From positions 16,694,364 through 16,758,363 of the forward strand of contig JAQFVV010000012.1 in the NCBI GenBank assembly GCA_028023455.1: a DNA stretch of 64,000 bases, given 5' to 3'. Positions 47,491-59,408 of this stretch are shown one piece after another (position 1 is the first letter of the stretch; every line of letters starts with the position of its first letter). A program made the position numbers and the translations under genes. The DNA is from Epiperipatus broadwayi. Lineage: Eukaryota; Onychophora; Udeonychophora; Euonychophora; Peripatidae. The notes under the pieces were generated by a model that was given only the letters and a program-made list of their open reading frames with translations, was not told the origin of the DNA and made no database searches.

Positions 47491-49770
47491 AAGTCTGTAT
47501 TGCTCTTCTATTAAGTATCCAAGTCTCAGATCCATAAGTAAGAACAGGTAAAACACATTTATTAAAAATCTTTCTTTACAAACACATAGGCATATTTCCT
47601 TTTAGTATCAAGTTATTTCTACTAAAAGCACTCCAACCAAGTTTAATTCTATGATTAATTTCATCTGCATTATTAGCAAAAACAACTACATCATCTGAAA
47701 AATTTTAATGACTTAAATAATCATTTACTTTCACTCCTTCAGCTTCCCATTTTAATCCACAAAATACTTCTTGCAGCACTGCTGTAAAACGTTTTGGAGA
47801 TATGGAGTCACCCTGTCTTACACTCTCCTCAATGTTGACTTTTACTGTATCATTATATAATCTAATTGTTGCTGTTCCATTTTTATAAATATTCTTTAAA
47901 ATATGACAATATACCTTGATGATCCAATGGTTTAATCACTGAAGAAAAGTTTACATTCAAATGCCTTTTCATAATCTAGAAATCCAAAACATAATGGCAA
48001 CTGATATTCATTTGTCCTTTCTATAACTTTTCTCAATCCCTGGATATGATATCCTGTACTAAAACCACTTTTAAATCCAGTTTGTTCTCTTGGTTGGTGG
48101 AAATCCAATGTTCTCTGCAGACGAGTTGTAATTATCTTGGTAAAAATTTTGTATGTAACTGATAAATGGCTGATAGGTCTGTAATTTCTAATATCTTCTT
48201 TATCACCTTTTTTAAATATTAATATTAATACTGCATTTTTCCAATCATCTGGCACATCTTTATCATTTAGACATTTGGTATATAACATTGCTAAAAAAAT
48301 ATATATATTTGTCACCTGCTTCTTTTAATATATCAATTATAATTCTACCATTACCTGGAGCCTTTTCTTTCTTCATATATTTAATTGTATGTCTCACTTC
48401 TTCATTTAAAATTATGGGCAATTCAAAAGATGTAATAGATATAGGAGGTATTTGTTCTTTATTACTATATAATTCTTGATAAAAGTCTTCTATCCATTTC
48501 ATGATGTCATCTCTCTTTTTAGTAATAATTCTAGCTTTTTTTCTTATTGCAGATATAAATTTCCTACCAATACAAAAATGTTGTTTTACACTCTTGAGAC
48601 TTTCATTCTCTTCTACTGCTTTCCTTGCTAGTTCACAGTTATACTTTCTTATATCATTTTCAATTCTTTTCCACATCATTTTACAAAATTCGAGATATTC
48701 AATTCTTTTTAACACATCATTTTTGTATATCTTCATATTCATTCTTTTCTTCAGAAATTCACTAGTCTCAGTAGAAATGTTATTGGTCAAGTGCTGCTTT
48801 TTTCAACCAGCTATTTTTGTTGCAGTGTTTAAAAGTGTATCAGTTGTTTTCATATTAATTTCATTCAAATGTGAATCATGTTCAAAATCTACTAATTCTT
48901 GAAACCTATTTGTAAGTTCTAATTTAAATTCATTAGAATGTTTCTGAAAATTAGGAATATCAACTGTAAATATTGTTTTTCTTAATAATTTTTGTCTCTC
49001 TAGTTTTGCATTAACATGTATTTCACATCTTACTAATCGATGACCACTTCCTCTGTTAAATTTATTAAGAACATTACAATCTTGAAATATGTAATTTCTG
49101 TTAGTCAAAATATAATCCAATTCTGCTGTACCTTCATTTGGATGCTTCCATGTCCATTTCCTTTTAACATTTTTCTCAAAATAATAATTCATCATATAAA
49201 GTTTTCCTTTTTCAGCAAACTCCACAAGTCTATGTCCTCTCTCATTTCTATTACCATAACCAAAATTACCTACAGCACTTTCATCTTTCATTTATTTACC
49301 AATTCTAGCATTAAAGTCTCCCATAACAATTTTAAAATGTTGTTTACTCTGATCAAAAGCCTTTTGTGCATCCATATAAAAATCTTCTACTATTTCATCA
49401 CTTTGAGAACTTGTTGGGGCATAAATCTGAATTATCTGCATTTGGTATCTGCTATTAAGTTGTATAACTAATCTTGCCACTCTGTCCAATCCACCATCAA
49501 TCTCCACAATGTTGTTCTTCCACTTTTTATTTATAATGAATCCTACTCCACTTGTATTTCCAATATTTGTGCCTTTATAGTAGAGTACATGTTCACTATT
49601 TAAAACAATTGTTTCTTCACCTTTTCTTCTAACTTCACAAAGTCCAATAATGTCCCATTTAATATAAGACAGTTTTTCTTCTAACTCTTGCAATCTTCCT
49701 TCACTTGAAAGTGATCTGCAGTTGTAAGTAATACCTAAATAAAAAAATTCATCATCAAATGGCAGCCTGG
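47462..49770 (-). pseudogene. RTE-like LINE, left-arm copy
   Basis: An endonuclease-reverse transcriptase of the RTE-like group often annotated as craniofacial development protein 2-like. On the minus strand: endonuclease 49693-49292 (WDIIGLCEVRRKG; QIIQIYAPTSSQSDE; VMGDFNARIGK), continued to 48803 (GTAELDYILTNRNYI; GSGHRLVRCEI). The linker runs 48790-48263 with KKEKAPGNGRI, and RT 48252-47932 has IFKKGDKEDIRNYRPIS, QTGFKSGF and FLDYEKAFE. The frame is then lost; VRQGDSISPK and FSDD follow. In-frame stops occur at the GK-stop and AG-stop positions, both shared with the right arm. Confidence 0.92.
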
Positions 49771-51984
49771 GTCCACAATCAGGGGATTCTTAGCACCTTC
49801 GGCCACCAACTGCTGCCTTGGTTGCTGACTTTACAGTCTCCTGGGAATAAGGGCCATGATTTATTTTTGTCTGCCATAATTGTATATATATATATATTGG
49901 AAAAATATTTATCATTTACACATGCATTCATTCTGCCTTATCAGGCAACTGAGAAGAAAGTCCATGGTGTTTCTTGATCTTAAACTCAGAGGTAAAAATC
50001 CAATAACCTCGTCATGCTGGCTAATGCATGTTGGTGAGCAGCCCATCCATGTTTATATACTATATGAATAATCACATAGTAATAACAGCTGCAATGACAA
50101 GAACATATGGAGTGGACATTAAGAATTTGCCCTGCTCAGTTCCTTTAAGGCCTCCAAAAGAAATCAAAGGGTTTCCTTTCAATTAATAGCAAACTCCTTT
50201 CTGCAGCCAAAACAAGATAAAAGGAATTATTCTTATACTGCACTTTTAGGACCCAAAGTAAATAATCTATGTATATATAAAAAAATTGATAGAATTTTTT
50301 AGTTGGATAAGTACAAAATACATTAGAACCAAGGAACTATAAAGGTAAATGCTACTTTATAGTTAATACTGATTGATAATTTGGAATTAAGCTAAATGGC
50401 ATTTCTATCAGATCTATGAAAATTTTTGTAAAGTTGAACTGAATCTCAGAAAAGCAAAATTACAGTCTTAAGTTAAGACCAAAAATAGAATGTCATTTTT
50501 ATTATATGTCTAGCAAAAAAAAAAAGAATTATAAAGGTTCTCAATAATATCTGGACATATTCTATAGGCATAGTGGGTAAATGTACACAAAGTTATTGTA
50601 GATGATTGCAATAAGAATTGAATATTAAATGTGTAATGAAGCCACTGATGGTATGGAAGAAATAGGTTGGATATCTAGCTTCAAGAAAACTTAAAAGATA
50701 TAAGATTTTTTAAAGAGAATTTTCAAAATTGATTAATAAACAGAAAAAATCTGTAATTCATCATGAATAAGTATATCATATAAACAGTTGTTGCAAGTAT
50801 GAAAATCTACTTAAGTAATTAAGGATGGCAATAAATTTGTAACCTCCTGAGTGTAGAAAATTTCTTGCATTAAATCAAATCTTAATGATTAATCAAAGTA
50901 AACTATAGTTTATTAGTTGATATTGTGAAATTGGTAAATATTTAAGTGTCCCTGTTGGGTGATATATATTAAAATTTGTCTATTTAGAAATTCATTTATA
51001 GATTCATTAAACCACCTAACTACTCTGAAATATTATATTAGAAAATCTGTAGAGATTCTAACCAGTAAATAAATTCAAGTATATTTATTAACTCCTTTAA
51101 GTTTGCCACTATTTTCTGTTTGAACACAACCCCATATGTTAATAATTGTTGAAATGCACCGAAAAATGCTATAATATATCATAATGACAATTCTAGAGAT
51201 ATCATTCAGGTATAATTTTAAGTCATTACGAATCCTTTATGAACCTTTATTTTACTAATGGTTATTAGATTTTGTTATAATCGTAATCTAAGATTGATCA
51301 TATAATATCAGAGAGAAAAAAAGAATGGACTTTACTTATGTAGACTGCTGCAAGTGATGAAGAGAGAAATAGGCGATCAAGTAATGAGGCTGAGAAATTG
51401 TCAACAATACAATCAGTAAGAACTGTTTAGTACTGAGAAGTGGAATAAAAATGATAGTTTGCATAAATGTTGCATGGAAAATGCATGTAATCATTTAGAG
51501 TTTATTACATTGTGAAATTAAAAAATAAATATAATGACATCTTTGGTTTTAATGATGTATTATGAAAATGTCAGGAAAGTAGTATTAATATTTGAATACA
51601 TGTATAATTATAACAAAGCCAATAATTCTTAAAGATAAATCAGACCAGAGACATTTTTCAAATTAAACAATGCCCATTGCTGGTCTGTCATTCATCTATT
51701 TTTTTGAATAAGCCAAAATATGACCATGTTTCAGAATTGTACATTATTGAAAAGCAAATGAATTAAAACAGAAAAAAATTAGTTTGTGAACTTTTAATTG
51801 TGGATTAATATCTTTAATATTCATTATGGTTACCACAAGCAAGGCTGAATCCATAAGTAAAAAGTTAAGATCTAGGTTTTATTGTCACAATAGGTTAATT
51901 GAGTAATATGGTTAGATGATTTAGTGAAGATATAGTGGAGATATCAGGATCATTGTAGAAGTTAGAATTTAAGAAATAATTTCT
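49771..51984. repeat. Inner part of the left arm
   Basis: Non-coding. Mirrors 52268-54480. Small plus-strand frames at 49759-50071 (MAAWVHNQGILSTFGHQ) are antisense to the LINE 5' region and are repeated in mirror form on the other arm. Confidence 0.8.
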
Positions 51985-52267
51985 CTTCATTTTCATTAAA
52001 ATAGTTATTTTACAATTGCATATCTTACGGCTTGCTTGAAAAGTGTGTGTGTGTGTGTGTGGGGGGGGGGTAAATGTTATAATTTTTCAAATGTCAAATA
52101 AGTCCATTATGTTTTCCATATAATTTTTATTTAACAGTTGAACTGTGTGTGTATATCTCTTAGTGTATGTATGTATTGGCCATATGTAATTTTGGGGATT
52201 ACAATGGGAAGCTAAAGGAGTGAAAGTAAATGGTTGACATATAATATCAAGACTGCATTCTTCTTAA
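51985..52267. other. Central spacer of the foldback element
   Basis: The only single-copy part of the insert. It has (GT)n followed by a G10 run (52044-52070), then at 52194-52238 GGGATTACAATGGGAAGCTA AAGGAGTGAAAGTAAATGG, which matches the LINE segment at 56493-56530. A LINE scrap therefore sits at the turning point. Confidence 0.82.
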
Positions 52268-54480
52268 AGACAAAATTATTTCCTAAATTCTAACTTCTAC
52301 AATGATCCTGATATCTCCACTATATCTTCACTAAATCATCTAACCATATTACTCAATTAACCTATTGTGACAATAAAACCTAGATCTTAACTTTTTACTT
52401 ATGGATTCAGCCTTGCTTGTGGTAACCATAATGAATATTAAAGATATTAATCCACAATTAAAAGTTCACAAACTAATTTTTTTCTGTTTTAATTCATTTG
52501 CTTTTCAATAATGTACAATTCTGAAAAAGGGTATTTTTTTGTTTTTTTCAAAAAATAGATGAATGACAGACCAGCAATGGGCATTCTTGTTTAATTTGAA
52601 AAATGTCTCTGGTCTGATTTATCTTTAAGAATTATTGGCTTTGTTATAATTATACATGTATTCAAATATTAATACTACTTTCCTGACATTTTCATAATAC
52701 ATCATTAAAACCAAAGATGTCATTATATTTATTTTTTAATTTCACAATGTAATAAACTCTAAATGATTACATGCATTTTCCATGCAACATTTATGCAAAC
52801 TATCATTTTTATTCCACTTCTCAGTACTAAACAGTTCTTACTGATTGTATTGTTGACAATTTCTCAGCCTCATTACTTGATCGCCTATTTCTCTCTTCAT
52901 CACTTGCAGCAGTCTACATAAGTAAAGTCCATTCTTTTTTTTCTCTCTGATATTATATGATCAATCTTAGATTACGATTATAACAAAATCTAATAACCAT
53001 TAGTAAAATAAAGGTTCATAAAGGATTCGTAATGACTTAAAATTATACCTGAATGATATCTCTAGAATTGTCATTATGATATATTATAGCATTTTTCGGT
53101 GCATTTCAACAATTATTAACATATGGGGTTGTGTTCAAACAGAAAATAGTGGCAAACTTAAAGGAGTTAATAAATATACTTGAATTTATTTACTGGTTAG
53201 AATCTCTACAGATTTTCTAATATAATATTTCAGAGTAGTTAGGTGGTTTAATGAATCTATAAATGAATTTCTAAATAGACAAATTTTAATATATATCACC
53301 CAACAGGGACACTTAAATATTTACCAATTTCACAATATCAACTAATAAACTATAGTTTACTTTGATTAATCATTAAGATTTGATTTAATGCAAGAAATTT
53401 TCTACACTCAGGAGGTTACAAATTTATTGCCATCCTTAATTACTTAAGTAGATTTTCATACTTGCAACAACTGTTTATATGATATACTTATTCATGATGA
53501 ATTACAGATTTTTTCTGTTTATTAATCAACTTTGAAAATTCTCTTTAAAAAATCTTATATCTTTTAAGTTTTCTTGAAGCTAGATATCCAACCTATTTCT
53601 TCCATACCATCAGTGGCTTCATTACACATTTAATATTCAATTCTTATTGCAATCATCTACAATAACTTTGTGTACATTTACCCACTATGCCTATAGAATA
53701 TGTCCAGATATTATTGAGAACCTTTATAATTCTTTTTTTTTTGCTAGACATATAATAAAAATGACATTCTATTTTTGGTCTTAACTTAAGACTGTAATTT
53801 TGCTTTTCTGAGATTCAGTTCAACTTTACAAAAATTTTCATAGATCTGATAGAAATGCCATTTAGCTTAATTCCAAATTATCAATCAGTATTAACTATAA
53901 AGTAGCATTTACCTTTATAGTTCCTTGGTTCTAATGTATTTTGTACTTATCCAACTAAAAAATTCTATCAATTTTTTTATATATACATAGATTATTTACT
54001 TTGGGTCCTAAAAGTGCAGTATAAGAATAATTCCTTTTATCTTGTTTTGGCTGCAGAAAGGAGTTTGCTATTAATTGAAAGGAAACCCTTTGATTTCTTT
54101 TGGAGGCCTTAAAGGAACTGAGCAGGGCAAATTCTTAATGTCCACTCCATATGTTCTTGTCATTGCAGCTGTTATTACTATGTGATTATTCATATAGTAT
54201 ATAAACATGGATGGGCTGCTCACCAACATGCATTAGCCAGCATGACGAGGTTATTGGATTTTTACCTCTGAGTTTAAGATCAAGAAACACCATGGACTTT
54301 CTTCTCAGTTGCCTGATAAGGCAGAATGAATGCATGTGTAAATGATAAATATTTTTCCAATATATATATACAATTATGGCAGACAAAAATAAATCATGGC
54401 CCTTATTCCCAGGAGACTGTAAAGTCAGCAACCAAGGCAGCAGTTGGTGGCCGAAGGTGCTAAGAATCCCCTGATTGTGG
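52268..54480. repeat. Inner part of the right arm
   Basis: Reverse complement of 49771-51984. One patch differs: 52520-52560 carries a poly-T/GTTTTTTTC stretch where the left arm (51695-51735) has AATAAGCCAAAATATGACC. Confidence 0.8.
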
Positions 54481-56810
54481 ACCCAGGCTGCCATTTGATG
54501 ATGAATTTTTTTATTTAGGTATTACTTACAACTGCAGATCACTTTCAAGTGAAGGAAGATTGCAAGAGTTAGAAGAAAAACTGTCTTATATTAAATGGGA
54601 CATTATTGGACTTTGTGAAGTTAGAAGAAAAGGTGAAGAAACAATTGTTTTAAATAGTGAACATGTACTCTACTATAAAGGCACAAATATTGGAAATACA
54701 AGTGGAGTAGGATTCATTATAAATAAAAAGTGGAAGAACAACATTGTGGAGATTGATGGTGGATTGGACAGAGTGGCAAGATTAGTTATACAACTTAATA
54801 GCAGATACCAAATGCAGATAATTCAGATTTATGCCCCAACAAGTTCTCAAAGTGATGAAATAGTAGAAGATTTTTATATGGATGCACAAAAGGCTTTTGA
54901 TCAGAGTAAACAACATTTTAAAATTGTTATGGGAGACTTTAATGCTAGAATTGGTAAATAAATGAAAGATGAAAGTGCTGTAGGTAATTTTGGTTATGGT
55001 AATAGAAATGAGAGAGGACATAGACTTGTGGAGTTTGCTGAAAAAGGAAAACTTTATATGATGAATTATTATTTTGAGAAAAATGTTAAAAGGAAATGGA
55101 CATGGAAGCATCCAAATGAAGGTACAGCAGAATTGGATTATATTTTGACTAACAGAAATTACATATTTCAAGATTGTAATGTTCTTAATAAATTTAACAG
55201 AGGAAGTGGCCATCGATTAGTAAGATGTGAAATACATGTTAATGCAAAACTAGAGAGACAAAAATTATTAAGAAAAACAATATTTACAGTTGATATTCCT
55301 AATTTTCAGAAACATTCTAATGAATTTAAATTAGAACTTACAAATAGGTTTCAAGAATTAGTAGATTTTGAACATGATTCACATTTGAATGAAATTAATA
55401 TGAAAACAACTGATACACTTTTAAACACTGCAACAAAAATAGCTGGTTGAAAAAAGCAGCACTTGACCAATAACATTTCTACTGAGACTAGTGAATTTCT
55501 GAAGAAAAGAATGAATATGAAGATATACAAAAATGATGTGTTAAAAAGAATTGAATATCTCGAATTTTGTAAAATGATGTGGAAAAGAATTGAAAATGAT
55601 ATAAGAAAGTATAACTGTGAACTAGCAAGGAAAGCAGTAGAAGAGAATGAAAGTCTCAAGAGTGTAAAACAACATTTTTGTATTGGTAGGAAATTTATAT
55701 CTGCAATAAGAAAAAAAGCTAGAATTATTACTAAAAAGAGAGATGACATCATGAAATGGATAGAAGACTTTTATCAAGAATTATATAGTAATAAAGAACA
55801 AATACCTCCTATATCTATTACATCTTTTGAATTGCCCATAATTTTAAATGAAGAAGTGAGACATACAATTAAATATATGAAGAAAGAAAAGGCTCCAGGT
55901 AATGGTAGAATTATAATTGATATATTAAAAGAAGCAGGTGAAAAAAATATATTTTTTTAGCAATGTTATATACCAAATGTCTAAATGATAAAGATGTGCC
56001 AGATGATTGGAAAAATGCAGTATTAATATTAATATTTAAAAAAGGTGATAAAGAAGATATTAGAAATTACAGACCTATCAGCCGTTTATCAGTTACATAC
56101 AAAATTTTTACCAAGATAATTACAACTCGTCTGCAGAGAACATTGGATTTCCACCAACCAAGAGAACAAACTGGATTTAAAAGTGGTTTTAGTACAGGAT
56201 ATCATATCCAGGGATTGAGAAAAGTTATAGAAAGGACAAATGAATATCAGTTGCCATTATGTTTTGGATTTCTAGATTATGAAAAGGCATTTGAATGTAA
56301 ACTTTTCTTCAGTGATTAAACCATTGGATCATCAAGGTATATTGTCATATTTTAAAGAATATTTATAAAAATGGAACAGCAACAATTAGATTATATAATG
56401 ATACAGTAAAAGTCAACATTGAGGAGAGTGTAAGACAGGGTGACTCCATATCTCCAAAACGTTTTACAGCAGTGCTGCAAGAAGTATTTTGTGGATTAAA
56501 ATGGGAAGCTGAAGGAGTGAAAGTAAATGATTATTTAAGTCATTAAAATTTTTCAGATGATGTAGTTGTTTTTGCTAATAATGCAGATGAAATTAATCAT
56601 AGAATTAAACTTGGTTGGAGTGCTTTTAGTAGAAATAACTTGATACTAAAAGGAAATATGCCTATGTGTTTGTAAAGAAAGATTTTTAATAAATGTGTTT
56701 TACCTGTTCTTACTTATGGATCTGAGACTTGGATACTTAATAGAAGAGCAATACAGACTTCAGACCACTCAAAGAAGTATGGAGAGATGTATATTGGGAG
56801 TAGCAAGAAG
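54481..56810 (+). pseudogene. RTE-like LINE, right-arm copy
   Basis: Mirror image of the left copy. 54560-55960 is one frame interrupted by just two stops (TAA after GDFNARIGK; TGA after TKIAG). It covers the endonuclease (LCEVRRKGEE, IYAPTSSQS, GDFNARIG, HRLVRCEI) and the linker (KKEKAPGNGRI). 55963-56319 continues RT in another frame (RNYRPISRLS, QTGFKSGF, LDYEKAF). Further on: SVRQGDSISPK (56430), NFSDDVVVFANNADE (56550), EINHRIKLGWSAFSRN, CVLPVLTYGSETWIL (56700) and RSMERCILGVARRDRKRN (56770). The join NADE/EINHRIK lacks the stretch normally found between the catalytic DD and that motif, so there is an internal deletion. Small differences from the left arm include SRLS against SHLS. Confidence 0.92.
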
Positions 56811-58091
56811 AGATCGAAAACGCAATATTGTTTTTTCTCCAGTAATTTAAAAATATTTATTGTGTAAGAGATCTTCGAATTATTGTTCGCGCACGTAACA
56901 AAACGCAAATTTATCTTTTTAAAATAACACGTTTGTGAAATAAAAGATCTATAAACAGAAATGTAATTTGTATTACTTTAGAAGTTGCTTGAAATATTAT
57001 TTTAAAGTATAAAAAAAAAGTTTTACAAACAATTACTTTTCAAACTAACGATTTTTAGCAGTTTTGAAAGATTGAAGTAAAACGGAAGTGGTAAAATTAC
57101 TTTTTAAAAAAAAAAAAAATTTTTACAGAGAAAAAAAAGATCGATTTTTAAAATAAAATAATTTAAAAATATATAGATTTATCTGAGAGTGAAACTCAAT
57201 GTAATCAGATCACGCAAAGAAGTATGGAGAGATGTATATTGGGAGTAACAAGAAGAGATCGAAAACGCAATATTGGTTTCTCTCCAGTAATTTAAAAATA
57301 TTTATTGTGTAAGAGATCTTCGAATTATTGTTCGCGCACGTAACAAAACGCAAATTTATCTTTTTAAAATAACACGTTTGCGAAATAAAAGATCTATAAA
57401 CAGAAATGTAATTTGTATTACTTTAGAAGTTGCTTGAAATATTATTTTAAAGTATAAAAAAAAAGTTTTACAAACAATTACTTTTCAAACTAACGATTTT
57501 TAGCAGTTTGAAAGATTGAAGTAAAACGGAAGTGGTAAAATTACTCTTTTTTTAAAAAAAAAAACATTTTTACAGAGAAAAAAAAGATTGATTTTTAAAA
57601 TAAAATAATTTAAAAATATATAGATTTATCTGAGAGTGAAACTCAATGTAATCAGATCACGCAAAGAAGTATGGAGAGATGTATATTGGGAGTAACAAGA
57701 AGAGATCGAAAACGCAATATTGTTTTCTCTCCAGTAATTTAAAAATATTTATTGTGTAAGAGATCTTCGAATTATTGTTCGCGCACGTAACAAAACGCAA
57801 ATTTATCTTTTTAAAATAACACGTTTGCGAAATAAAAGATCTATAAACAGAAATGTAATTTGTATTACTTTAGAAGTTGCTTGAAATATTATTTTAAAGT
57901 ATAAAAAAAAAAGTTTTACAAACAATTACTTTTCAAACTAACGATTTTTAGCAGTTTTGAAAGATTGAAGTAAAACGGAAGTGGTAAAATAAAAAAATAA
58001 AAAACATTTTTACAGAAAAAAAAAAGATCGATTTTTAAAATAAAATAATTTAAAAATATATAGATTTATCAGAGAGTGAAACTCAATGTAA
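56760..58091. repeat. Right arm tandem modules (three copies)
   Basis: Copies at 56760-57204, 57205-57651 and 57652-58091. Each starts with the LINE tail (AAAGAAGTATGGAGAGATGT) and goes on into DNA-element sequence (TTCGAATTATTGTTCGCGC ... AAAATAACACGTTTGCGAAA ... GAGAGTGAAACTCAATGTAA). The left arm has two copies. Confidence 0.92.
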
Positions 58092-58535
58092 GAATATTAA
58101 ATTTTAAAGCAGATTTAAATAGTTATGGTTTTCTATATTATTCACACCTTCACATTACTCGCTATGTTTGTGTTAAGAATGAGGATGTAAACCGGAACTA
58201 GCAAGCGAGTGTAAATATCGCTTCTAAACGGTGCCGTTTTTCCCACGCATAGCGTGGAGAAACAGTGCCACCGAGTGGGCTAGATTGCTGGGTGATTGCT
58301 GTTTAGCAGACGATGTAAGCTGGATCGGTTTACCTATGGTTAAGAGCGCCACCAAGCGGGAAATAGTGGTGGCAGCTACTTGGCATAAGGTTACTGTTCG
58401 TACGCATGGTGAACAGTGCCATCTAGCGGCTAGAACTTTGCATCGTCTGCTTTTGGGCCCCTACTCTGGATATTTCTGTGGTTGACACGGAAATAGCGCC
58501 TCTGGCGGCCACAATGGGCGTAAGTCACAACTACC
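58092..58535 (-). repeat. Right subterminal module
   Basis: Reverse complement of 46158-46601, ending GTAAGTCACAACTACC. The 84-codon frame at 58231-58485 is a chance frame in it. Confidence 0.85.
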
Positions 58536-58638
58536 TTATATTTATACATTATTAAAATTGTATATAACTAAATTGTGTGCTTAAGTTATTTATGCTTTCT
58601 GACTGGTTTCTAAAAGAGAGAATCCCTCAGACATAGCA
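58536..58638 (+). repeat. 5' LTR, right piece
   Basis: Resumes after the insert with the duplicated TTATATTT and ends CAGACATAGCA, matching the end of the 3' LTR. Confidence 0.93.
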
Positions 58639-58641
58639 GAG

Positions 58642-58659
58642 TGGCGCAGTCTACAGGAT
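58642..58659 (+). other. Candidate tRNA primer-binding site
   Basis: TGGCGCAGTCTACAGGAT begins three bases after the 5' LTR end, the usual place and TGG start for a primer-binding site. The matching tRNA is not identified. Confidence 0.55.
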
Positions 58660-58703
58660 TGAACCGTAAGCAAAGGTACGCATATAAAAAATTTTGAAAA
58701 AAC

Positions 58704-59408
58704 ATGGCGACAGGTGGTCCAATACGCGAGTTTCGTTGTGAATAACAGCGACTCCTGGAAAACTATTTAACACAAGTGGAATATTTCTTCATAAATAAAA
58801 TCGAAGATGACCGCTATAAAATTGCTACACTTTTATATTTCGCGGGACAAGACATGATACATCTGGCAAACAGGCTTACCAATCGAAAACGTCCGGAAGA
58901 CCTTGTCCTATCAGGAATTGATAGAGAGGCTAAATACATATTTCATCCCGAAGACTTCAAAATGGATATCGTGTCTTAGACTAAAGAATAGAATAAATTA
59001 CTGCAGGAAAAATACATAGATTTTGATCTTGCATTAAGGAAATTAGCTAAGGATTGCGAATTCAGGCAGGAAATAAATGACTTTATTTCAACAATTCCTA
59101 TACGGCATGACGGATAACAATTTAGGAAAGTGCATTTAAGCAATGCAGATTTAAATTACAAAACCGCCATGGATAAATGTGTTGCACAGGAGGCCATGTT
59201 AAATATAGCATCAGAGTATAATATAGCAAAATTCCCAGAAAAAATAGCATTTAGTAGTGAAAGAAAAAAAAGAAATAATATTGCGACCTCCAGTGGCCAT
59301 AGTAAGCAACTAAAATGCAACTGCTGTGGAAAATTAGGACAATTTAAAAATGTTTGCAGATACAAAGACAAAGTGTGTAGGATTTGTAACATGAGAGGGC
59401 AAGTTTAG
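58704..59408 (+). pseudogene. Ty3/gypsy gag remnant
   Basis: The ATG at 58704 begins MATGGPIREFRC, then a stop. Pieces continue as YFFINKIEDDRYKIATLLYF (58780-58840), ALRKLAKDCEF and ADLNYKTAMDKCVAQEAML. Nucleocapsid zinc knuckles lie at 59317-59408: CNCCGKLGQFKNVC and CRICNMRGQV then a stop. In both knuckles the position normally held by His is Gln. Broken by several stops. Confidence 0.85.

Larger units (their letters stand above)
46158..58535. mobile_element. 12,378-bp giant inverted-repeat (foldback) element
   Basis: The ends are inverted repeats starting GGTAGTTGTGACTTACG. A perfect 8-bp duplication TTATATTT lies at 46150-46157 and 58536-58543, and the 3' LTR (62821-62835) has the single-copy empty site. 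The arms, 46158-51984 and 52268-58535, are reverse complements with few differences seen, around a ~283-bp spacer. Each arm, from the outside in, has ~450 bp of subterminal repeats rich in GGCGCTGTT, tandem 440-bp modules, a dead RTE-like LINE, and ~2.2 kb of non-coding sequence. No transposase is visible, so mobility would have been supplied in trans. Arm copy number differs (two against three modules), which argues against a simple assembly duplication. Confidence 0.9.

Noticed and set aside
46894-47537. Near-identical open frames starting MRFVTCANNNSKISY at 46894, 47343 and 56714 (minus)
   Set aside because: They are one chance frame repeated because the 440-bp module is repeated; they run antisense to the LINE tail.
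48501-49471. Long plus-strand frames opposite the left LINE (and minus-strand ones opposite the right LINE)
   Set aside because: Shadow frames of the endonuclease and linker coding strand.
49759-50071. Open frames MAAWVHNQGILSTFGHQ on both arms
   Set aside because: Antisense to the LINE 5' region and adjacent non-coding sequence; mirror copies are due to the inverted repeat, not to gene conservation.
52044-52070. CRISPR or regulatory array
   Set aside because: Only a (GT)n-poly-G simple repeat; no spaced repeats anywhere in the window fit a CRISPR array.
46158-58535. Assembly artefact as the explanation for the inverted repeat
   Set aside because: Not excluded, but the perfect 8-bp target duplication, terminal inverted repeats, unequal module number and arm-specific differences all favour a real insertion.
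46158-58535. Polinton/Maverick or other large virus-like transposon
   Set aside because: No polymerase B, integrase, ATPase or capsid-like frame, and the target duplication is 8 bp; the only coding traces are LINE.
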